Below, piece after piece: positions 55,580 to 64,000 of a stretch of DNA of 64,000 nt. The stretch comes from Phallusia mammillata (taxonomy: Eukaryota > Chordata > Ascidiacea > Phlebobranchia > Ascidiidae). Each line of letters begins with the position of its first letter. Positions within the stretch are counted from its first letter, which is position 1. Both the position numbers and the translations under genes were made by a program. The stretch spans positions 1-64,000 of the forward strand of contig QLIY01000514.1 in NCBI GenBank assembly GCA_003260075.1. The letters are read 5' to 3'. Under the pieces are notes generated by a model. That model had not been told where the DNA came from and ran no database searches. It saw only the letters and a program-made list of their open reading frames with translations.

Positions 55580-56935
55580 TGTTGACTGATTTTGATTAGG
55601 AAGCACTGTTGCTTCGTCAATTATTCTTAGTTAAAAATGAAAAGATAAAAGTGAAAAACGAAAAAAACGTGCCTTTACTGGGGCATTGAAAACAAATCTT
55701 ATAGACACTTAGTAAATGTGGTTAATTTTTGTGTGAAAAAAATTTACTTGATTCATAAAGCACTTAAAACAATCATGAAAAATGTTTCTGGTTTGTTGAT
55801 ATTTGTCAATTTGAGTACCTACGCTGATAAATAATAGTGACAGTGTCGAGCAACTGAATAGCACATGGCAACTGAATTTTGTGGAAAGTCTAGTGTCTGC
55901 TTACGATGTCTTTTATTTGTTTTTAGCACTTGCTTAACAAGAGTCGTCTGATAAACGAACAGTGTTTCGCTAAAACATAACCCATTCCCAGTTAGATAGC
56001 GCTAAACAAACCAGCATTGTGAAAAACTAGGAGAATAAAGGCGCCTTTAAGAAAAGTTAAATAACATTTTTCACAATACACTGGTACGGCGTGTAGCGAA
56101 GATATTAGCACTGTGAAAGCCTTGTCTAGCTAAAACTGAGTCACTAATGAATGAAGCACCGCAAGCGCTTGATTTAACGCTACCTGACGTCAGATTGTCA
56201 TGGCAACAAACATGACCTTCTGTGGCGCGCTTCGGCCGCCAGGTCATTGGCTGAAGTTTTTTTTTTACCTTTAAATAATGAGTCGAGTTTTGTTAAGAGA
56301 GCAGCATAAACGTGTCAGATGATAGAAATCGTCTAGTCGACTTGAAACAGTGTGACAATAAACGCTAAAGTGCGCCTGGGTGATTCCCCTAGCACTCATG
56401 TGACTGGCAGATTTTTCTGAGAAACCCTTAGCAAACCGCTTAGTATTAGATATTTATTATATTGTTAAATTCTACATCATGAGTTTATTGCACCTAGTTA
56501 ACATATTTATCATTCAACAGTCGATGGTTGGGAACTGACGTACGTGGCAAACATCATTGCATGCCGTTTTGCGATAAAATTTGACGAGATTTTTAATTTT
56601 GAAAACTTTAAAGTTGTAACTAAGAATTTTGCTTTTTGACCTCATTGGATATTCTGTCCGCATTTGCGCAGCTATGCAATCTTTCCTTACTCTTTTTTTC
56701 TGGTCAATTCACAGGCGAAACCAGACAATGAACACTAGCGTCATCCAACGGGATTTCACTTTTACCAAAGTTTAGAAGTAACGAGCAAAAGGTTGTAGTG
56801 TTAAGATATGAAAGTAATAAAGATTCTAAAGAGAAAAGAGTACTACAAACGTAACGTATTACTTGACGGTTCATTTACAAATTTGATAAAACCCGTTTAG
56901 GATACGCATAGGTACTAGTGGTATATTAGCTAGTC
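55580..56935. other. Intergenic, nothing recognised
   Basis: AT-rich. A more GC-rich patch at 56180-56250 (TGACGTCAGATTGTCATGGC) might be regulatory. Confidence 0.35.
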
Positions 56936-56943
56936 GGATAGAA

Positions 56944-57159
56944 CAGGGGTCGGCAACCTTTTTTGCACTGCGGACCGCTTTATAAAGTGAAATTTAATCG
57001 AGGACCGGTCTTCAAAACACTACAAATATTTGACAATAATAACACTTAAAATAGTTTATCATCCCGGGATACATGGGCAAAATGTTTTATAGCATTTAAC
57101 CTGAAAAATTATACGGCCCGGTAACCAACTCGTCGCGGACCGGTGGTTGCCGACCACTG
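56944..57159. mobile_element. 216-bp hAT MITE with perfect 8-bp target duplication
   Basis: Ends are CAGGGGTCGGCAACC and GGTTGCCGACCACTG, inverted repeats matching at 14 of 15 positions. Flanks 56936-56943 and 57160-57167 are both GGATAGAA. No ORF is inside, so it is non-autonomous. Ends differ from those of the 3745 and 38069 elements, so different subfamilies are present. Confidence 0.9.
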
Positions 57160-57293
57160 GGATAGAAGACTTGCATTAAAAAGTATTCAGTAACACCATT
57201 CGTCGGCAAAAGTAAATACCTCAGAAAAACATTTTTTGAGCATTTGCAAAATCAAACCTATCCAATCTTACTGCCTGTGATAACTGTTGGCAA

Positions 57294-60200
57294 TCAGACT
57301 GGTACAACTGGTTTAAGTGATCCGGCAGCAGAAAGGACATGAAACACAACGATCGAATATTGTCTTTTCACTTCATCCCATGCTTCTGTATCATTAGCGT
57401 CAATATCAAACATGGCGTCTACGATTCCAGGAAAAGCTGTGTTGCCGTAAGTGTTGTGTTGACTTGGAGCTGTAACGACGTGTCTGTGGAATTTCAAACA
57501 TTGTATCGAACAACATATAGGTTTATTTCAAGAACCCAATTAGAAGAATGGATATTTCCAAACGTGGACTTAATACCTGATTCCTATAAAAACAGCGATT
57601 AGTTTACAACTTTTTAAACCTTTGATGATGATGAACTACTAGGTCATTGTGCCCCCCCCCCCAGGAAAAGCTGTGTTGCCGTAAGTGTTGTGTTGACTTG
57701 GAGCTGTAATGACGTGTCTGCGGAATTTCAAACATTGTATCGAAGAACATACAGGTTTACTTCAAGAAGAATGGATATTTCCAAACGTGGACTTAATACC
57801 TGATTCCTAGAAAGACAGCGATTAGTTTACAACTTTTTAAACTTTTAATGATGATGAATTACTAGGTCATTGTCCTCATTGTTTTCATTAGTTTCTTAAG
57901 TTATTTCATTAAAACAAATCTGCCAGAAGGCTTGAGTGTAGTACATACATTTAATTGCAAATAAATTACCAATTGCTGCGGTCATCATCGATCCATAGTG
58001 TCAAATAAGCTGCATAAAACCCAAATTTCGGTACGAGGGGGAAATAGGGAACAAGATAGGAAAATGGGATTAAGTGAAAGTTGACAACGATGACTTGAAA
58101 TTACATTTAATTGTTTCTTTGATTTTAGATTACATATATTTCTTTGATTAGGCAGTTGCTGAATGGTTATTACATGTTTTTATAGCTTTTATCGAAGTCT
58201 AGTTTATAATGCATCTTCTTACCTAAACATTGTGCGTCCAGGCAAAGGATGTTGGCCAATAAATGCTCTTTCCAGTTGCATCAGTTGATCATTAACTGCT
58301 CGCACAGCTAGAATACTAGATGACATAAACGGATCACATGTTAGAAGATCACAAGTTGGTTTGACACAAAAACTTACTCCATTTTATCCAGCCTGTCAAT
58401 CCTGCGGTGTAGCTCAATCGCCGACAAATTGAATTCAGCAATGGCATCTTTCAATTGACCTGTCATACACATCATAAATTTGTATATTATAGATGTATCT
58501 AACACAATTCCTTGTGCCTTTAGTCAACTTCAATTTGGGATGTTAACAATCTTTTGCATTGAATCAACTTAATATAGATCAACGTGTAAAACCTTGTTTT
58601 GGTCGACTGTCCTAGATTAATCATTACGAAAACTGGCCGTCGAAACTTCTGAAACACATTTGGAACGGGTAACGCATATATGCCAGATAAGTTTAATTTT
58701 TAATAATGTACTAATTTGCACCAATATCTGGTGTTTTTTATTCAATAATAATGGAAGGAGGGCCTTTAACGAATGTGGGAGGGGTAACATCTTTAACCAA
58801 ACCAAATTTTCGAGCAAGGCCATTAAATCCTGTTTTTTGACACTAGGAATTATATTGTAGACACTTAGCTAAAGTAAGAAATTTCTCATTTAACTTTTGG
58901 TCGTTCATGGAACTTAGTACATACTCAAATCAATTTCATGGTCGGTCATATCCTTTCCATAGTAATACTCGAGTGCTTGGAACCTCTCATTCAGGTATCT
59001 TGCTGTGTAAGTTGCGTTGAATGGCAGGATGGTGACGTCAGCCAGCCTTCGACCTACTTCCCCCCACACACGTGCCACTGCCAAATGATAGGTAAAGTCG
59101 GGATCAACGTACTTCGATACGAGTTGAAATGTTTCGTAAACCGAGTGGTAAACGGGATAATTTGCCAACCCGGTATGCTGAAAAGCCACATATGCTTATA
59201 TTGGTTATTTATTTCAAAATTATGCTGAAAAAAACACATATTGTTGTATTGGTTATTACTATTTTTTTTAAATCAGAGTTAATGAGAAATATTATGCCCT
59301 CTTCAAAAAACGACACGCTTTATTGCTTAAACGTTTCGACAAATGCACATATCGCTGATGATTGTATGTAGCATTTGCCGAAACTTTTGAAGTTCAAACA
59401 CGAAAGAAAAACAGAAGTACCAAAAGTCTAGGTAAAAACTAGGAATTTTTAAAAGATGCCGAGTTTAATATGCCTCTTTATAATAAACAAAACTTTAAAT
59501 ACTAAACACTATGCCAATAAAAAAACGCAATGCCGACGGTTAAGAACGGTGCTAAAAACAAGTGTTTTGAGTTACCCAGTCATAAACATAGAACATATCC
59601 ATTGAAGGAATTCCTAACGTCTGTAGGAATGGTGAATAATCGCTGCCAGACCCAAGAGGGTAGAAGCTAAAAATACAACAAATATCGCGCATCAGCTGAG
59701 GCTTTCTGCACACATGAATTAACCTGTGTTTATTTGAAACGGAGTAACTAAAATATTATTACTTATACTAACTAACCGATAATAATCAATGTTGTTGTTT
59801 CAGCACATGATTGCTTATTACCGATATTGTCAAACATCAAGAAGAATATGCAATGCTGCTTACAAGACTTTTAACACATGTAACTTATATTTTCATAAGA
59901 TTAAAAGAAAATATAGAGGTTTTGTCTGTGTGAATTTTTTAAGACCGTTACTAGTGTTCATTTTTCATCTAGTATGATACTTAAATCTTACTAGGGTGTT
60001 CCAGTTTGGGTGTCTGGAATTCTCAAAGCCCACGTATCGTAGACGGTTTTCCTTCCAGCGGCTATTTCCGCATGATTGGGATTCAAAACGCGCTTCGTCG
60101 CTTCGTTAGTTAGTTAGTTAGTTATCGTTAGTTACTAATTGTTTGGACGTTATGTTTTGCATCATCACACACAAGTTTTCGATTTGCTTGTGAAAACTTC

Positions 60201-62883
60201 AAAACGTTTGTACAGTTTGGGTTCAGTAAATATCAAGTCTCCTAAAAGCTTTCTAAACTACAACCACCCCTTTACGTTACTGGAACATTGCGTATTTTTT
60301 GCCAGCAAGTCTAACGAACATCGCTAAAGTCAAACGTTCTCAAATCTATATAAGTTATAAGTTGCAGTCCCAAAACATGAACAATTTGTCCAAGTATGCA
60401 TTAAAACTCATGAGAGTTATAAACTCTTGTTGTACAGTGCCCTCACCTCGACCCATTCAGTTGAACCAATGATGCCAAATTCTTCTGAACCCCAACTACA
60501 AAACACCAGAGTTCTTCTCGGCCTCCATCCTTCCTTTAACATCTTTCCAAAAGCTCTGGTCATCTCTAACATGGATGCTGTTGCGCTGGATGGATCCAGA
60601 GCCCCAAATACCCACGCGTCTCTGTGGTTACCGAAAATGATGTACCTGTCTGCAAATCATCAAATTTTATAAACATGGTTTAAGTACGTTACATTCTGAA
60701 AAGAATGGAGATAAAAATATCAGCATATTGCCTTTAACTTTGATTGGACGTACCTGGTTCATGACTGCCACGAATATATCCGATAACGTTGTGTGTTTTC
60801 CTGACTTCGTTCTCCGTCTTGACCGACATTTTCATTTGACTAAAGTTGGTATTAAACAGATCTCATAGTCAAAGCGTAACAAATTGTTTATTTATAAATG
60901 GGATCAGCCCTAAAGCGTTCATGCAGACAAGCGATCATAGTCTGATGGGTAACCGGTTGATTTGGTGTAACGCCTTCAATAGGTTTGGGGTACTATGGTT
61001 CGTAACCGTTTTTTTTTTGCAATAAATGCTTAAAAAAAACTTATGTCACAACAAAAAGTTTTATTGGCAGTGATACAGAGATTACGGATTTTGTTTCTCT
61101 ACCTCGAATCATGGGGAGCAGCAAATCCTGGTCCATATCTGTAAGTGATGTTGAGTCCTCCCCTCCACGATTCCTCCACTTCATCTCCATCAAGTTTCGA
61201 CAAATACTTCACCGCATCATCGTAACCGATCGGGGTTACCGGGATTCTCGGGAGACGGATTTGATCAATCGGTTTTCGCCAAGCACTTGCTGAACACAAA
61301 ACACACACATAAAATGCAACATCATTTTGTGCATTTTGTAATGTTAAATATTCTTAACTGAAAGCCACAAGGAAAAGCTATTCTTTTTTAAATGTTGTTT
61401 ATAGTACCAATTTCCGTTAATGCATATTTAAACATAGCGATTGAAATTCATTTTTTTCTTATACATACAAACCTATCGAGGGATAGCTGGGTGTCTGGGG
61501 GTCCCCAATGTCCGACCACAGGGTCCCACGTTCTGCCCCAGTTCCAGGTAAGTACCAAGCATCCGGGTAAACGCCCGCCCATGGAACTGTGTAATCGCCA
61601 AGATCAGAATATAAGATGAGACCAATGCAGCCGTATTCTTGAGCATGTTCAGCTATAAAGTTGGTAAATGTAAGAAAACTTACGGATTATTACTACTGAT
61701 TGTAAAACCAGAGGTCATTTGTTTTGAAATAAAAGTCTTTTATATATGTTTTTAGCAATTTTGCGTTTTGTTAAGTATTTACTTAGTTAACAAATATCTG
61801 GTCCTCAAACCTTTGTCACCACGGAATATTCTTCCATATCTTACAATACAAATCTTTCCCTTTGTGCTGATATTTAGATTGCGGTTCAATGACATAAAGT
61901 CGTCAATCCGACCGTAGTTGACGTAAACTAAATCACCCTAAAACAGAGGTTTGAATTAACATGGTCATCAGATCCGGAATTTAACGGCCCGCGGGCCACA
62001 TCCATCCCGTTGCCTGCTACTGCTGGCCCGCGTGGGGTCACGTAATTTAAAGCATCAATCATAAATATGCCTCATTACGTTATGTTTAAAATTGTATGCT
62101 TATTTTAATTTGAAAGCGCTCTTTTATCAAATCCTAAATTAAAATCAAAAACTGTGACGAACAAATCAGGCATCGCAAACACAAATATTCTAATTTGGCC
62201 TTGCAGAAAGATTATTATCAAGCAAACTCATTCAGTGTATTTGATTTAAACAAACTAGACGTTAACTTCTAACCTTTGGCTCTCCTGCTGCTGAGTATGC
62301 GTTAAAAGGATCAACAACATCCGGGTCATTTTGCTCAGGATCCAGGACAAGTTCTTTGCGTTGCGAAATATCGGTTTCGGTTCCGTCGCTAAGCACCACG
62401 GCAACATAGTTGGAATCGTTTTGTTTCGGGTAGGAAAGAAGGACGTCGTATTCGGGTACTTGAACCGAATCCATTCCATATTCTTGCCATCTGGATTTGA
62501 TTAAATTCACCAGATCCACTTCATCTACGTCACGACCAGCGATGTGGGGCCGTTTCGTCAGAATTCTGGACAAGAAGTGTGTGATGTTCCAGAAATATGG
62601 GAATAATTGCATTGGAATATATAGTACACCTGTTCGTTTCGGGCAGTTAAATGATGTTATATATGATTTGCAGTAAAGAGTACCTCAAGTTTTCTCTAAT
62701 GTTTTCGCTCTTCATCTCATCCATGAGTTTCTTCTGGATCGAAGCATCTTCCTTCGGATGCTCACAACCGACAGATGGCGATCTTATCGCAGGGTGGACG
62801 AGATAACCAATGACAACCCCGATCACAATACCAATAACAGCAATAAACACGCAACACAAAATTGTTGAGGCTTTTACAGCCAT
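57294..62883 (-). CDS. FOLH1-like: Glutamate carboxypeptidase II (FOLH1/NAALAD2-like), one exon not found
   Basis: Exons 5' to 3': 62684-62883, 62274-62565, 61811-61937, 61473-61652, 61103-61289, 60754-60839, 60447-60649, 59992-60100, 59576-59666, 58925-59177, 58378-58459, 58223-58315, 57294-57483. All junctions keep phase except 60447/60100. About 697 residues; the family has about 750. A type II membrane anchor ([21 protein letters not shown]) starts the chain. Then come the protease-associated segment (VILYSDPADY-like [13 protein letters not shown]), the M28 core ([40 protein letters not shown]) and the C-terminal helical domain ([37 protein letters not shown]). These supply zinc ligands His377, Asp387, Glu425 and His553 and base Glu424 in human numbering. 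The exon with the Asp453 equivalent is not seen. The enzyme would cleave C-terminal glutamate from peptides such as NAAG or folyl-glutamates at the cell surface. Confidence 0.92.
57428..57880. repeat. Poly-C joined duplication copying the start of the last GCPII exon
   Basis: CCAGGAAAAGCTGTGTTGCC at 57427 and 57661, with C run 57652-57662. The second copy contains 56 bp of exon 13 plus its acceptor, with substitutions and a 12-bp indel in the flanking intron. It fits a second allele left in the assembly. Confidence 0.75.
59667..59990. other. GCPII intron, nothing recognised
   Basis: AT-rich; the plus-strand ORF 59789-59977 is not supported by any family. Confidence 0.4.
60105..60123. repeat. 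(TTAG)n microsatellite
   Basis: About five TTAG units just upstream (gene sense) of GCPII exon 8, with a further TCGTTAGTTA copy at 60124-60134. Confidence 0.7.
60900..61008. mobile_element. SINE tail copy with inverted middle block
   Basis: GGATCAGCCCTAAAGCG to about 60945 is the reverse complement of the SINE end at 45745-45790. The next block, TGATTTGGTGTAACGCCTTC to ACTATGGTTCG, matches 45693-45735 in forward sense. So one of the two copies carries an internal inversion. A T-run (61009-61018) follows. It lies in a GCPII intron. Confidence 0.6.
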
Positions 62884-63400
62884 AACCTGGACTTGCTGAC
62901 ACTAAGCAGTGTGTAACATTCGACAATCTTTTATTATATGTGTTAGATCTGACAATAGCATAATCTATTGCTAAACGTTTGCAAAAAAACATGTCGCTTG
63001 TATCCATTATTCACTAAGCTTTCTCTGATGTAACTGAAAAGTTTCATCGGACTTTACAAGCTTGGTCAGTAAATCACTTTATTTCAACCTTATTCAACAA
63101 GTCTTTGTCTAGGTGAAAGTGCAAATCTGCCCATAAATGCACTATTTCTTCACCAAACATAGTATATGTGGTGTACATCATGCAATACCTATTTCAATAA
63201 CTGATATGTGCTTCTTAAACGTACAGTTTTAGTCTTGTAATAATTTCCTTTTTTACTTCTATTTAGTAAGTGCAACCGGATTTGCTAACATTTACGTCAC
63301 GTTGGCGACTTTACGTTCCTTGACGCCAGTTGCGTAAGTAGTTTAATGTTTGTAATATACAGAGTTGTGGAAACGTTTGGGTGTTTGTCACACCTAGGGC
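62884..63400. other. 5' flank of the GCPII gene
   Basis: Should hold the promoter and 5' leader; no clear TATA box at a plausible distance. GTTGCGTAAG and ACGTCACGTTGGCG-type CpG motifs near 63295 and 63330 may be regulatory. Confidence 0.3.
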
Positions 63401-63404
63401 CTTT

Positions 63405-63645
63405 TTAAAACACAACAAGTTCGTATAATCCTATGAAAGTAGGGACATTATAAAACTCAGGGACTCAGGGACATTATAAAACACAACAAGTTCGCATAAT
63501 CTCAGGGACTCAGGGACATAAAACTCAGGGACTCAGGGACATTATAAAACACAACAAGTTCGCATAATCCTATGAAAGTAGGGACATTATAAAACTCAGT
63601 GACTCAGGGACATTATAAAACACAACAAGTTCGCATAATCCTAAG
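63405..63645. repeat. Nested tandem repeat
   Basis: ACATTATAAAACACAACAAG and TCGCATAATCCTATGAAAGT segments alternate with GGGACTCAGGGAC units, four irregular copies. The inner octamer ACTCAGGG repeats within each. Copies differ by one or two bases. Confidence 0.85.
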
Positions 63646-64000
63646 TACGCCGAAAATGAGTCGAGTTGAGTTCAATTTGCGTTGTAAAAGAAAACGTTGC
63701 ATCAGCATAATCACCAAGCCTGAAGTAGTTGCACAACGTTAAAAAGTTATGGACGCAAAAAGATTGTATGCATTTTAGTGGATCTCCTCAGAATTTGCTT
63801 AAACTACATCGTAGTATATGTGACGGGCGAGTAAACACCACTGTGCAAAACTTTGGTGGCTATTGTGTTAAGAAAATGAGGTGGGGTTGGAATTAGAAGA
63901 AACCAAACAAATCGATATAGTCGTCATAAAAGTTGTGAACAAATCATGTATTTATAACGTAAAACTATAAATCAAACAAGCAATCGGTTTGAAAAAAACT

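Noticed and set aside
61975..62045. GGCCCGCGGGCCAC hAT-like string
   Set aside because: No matching second terminus or target duplication found.

Overview
This is animal genomic DNA, most probably from an ascidian tunicate of the Ciona type. The inference rests on AT-rich sequence with short GT-AG introns, a cluster of tiny secreted antimicrobial-peptide-like precursors of tunicate style, and two large minus-strand genes whose exons could be chained by hand with matching splice phases. It is not bacterial: there are no operons, and single ORFs rarely exceed one exon.

Region 1 (1-12,000) is a tandemly duplicated cluster of small secreted-peptide genes in two families. Family B is mostly on the minus strand and family A on the plus strand. 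They sit head to head around a repeated intergenic block with TATA boxes facing both ways. B1 (2386-3079) and A1 (4839-5491) look intact. A2 (7111) and B2 (9315) each carry one break. B3 (11187) has a poly-C tract inside its coding exon. At least six further copies are decayed. Intact members share a microexon and/or an intron placed directly after the stop codon.

Region 2 (12,000-15,700) holds diverged duplications and a single-exon gene for a DUF1294-type membrane protein (14024-14440).

Region 3 (15,698-48,091, minus) is one gene of 26 exons and about 2,045 residues in which every exon junction keeps phase. It encodes a secreted multidomain protein: signal peptide, TIL, three Ig domains, thrombospondin-1, VWD, C8, TIL, one more Ig, then the whole carboxy half of cartilage intermediate layer protein (CILP). 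The VWD-C8-TIL cassette is not part of vertebrate CILP, so this is an unusual architecture. Its introns hold a tRNA-Trp pseudogene, a tRNA-derived SINE, a hAT-like element and two plus-strand ORFs of doubtful status.

Region 4 (48,100-57,200) is intergenic, with a 5'-truncated Penelope-like retroelement (reverse transcriptase plus GIY-YIG, one internal stop, hammerhead-like 3' motif) and a 216-bp hAT MITE with a perfect 8-bp target duplication.

Region 5 (57,294-62,883, minus) is a glutamate carboxypeptidase II (FOLH1/NAALAD family) gene. Thirteen exons were found, but the exon carrying one zinc ligand was not. The last kilobase contains a complex tandem repeat.

Assembly caveat: about 20 poly-C runs occur, always C and never G on this strand. 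Most short ones (9-12 C) are flanked by two near-identical copies of the same 60-200 bp. They look like unmerged contig or haplotype ends rather than biology. Longer runs (44-67 C) replace unknown sequence, twice inside coding exons.
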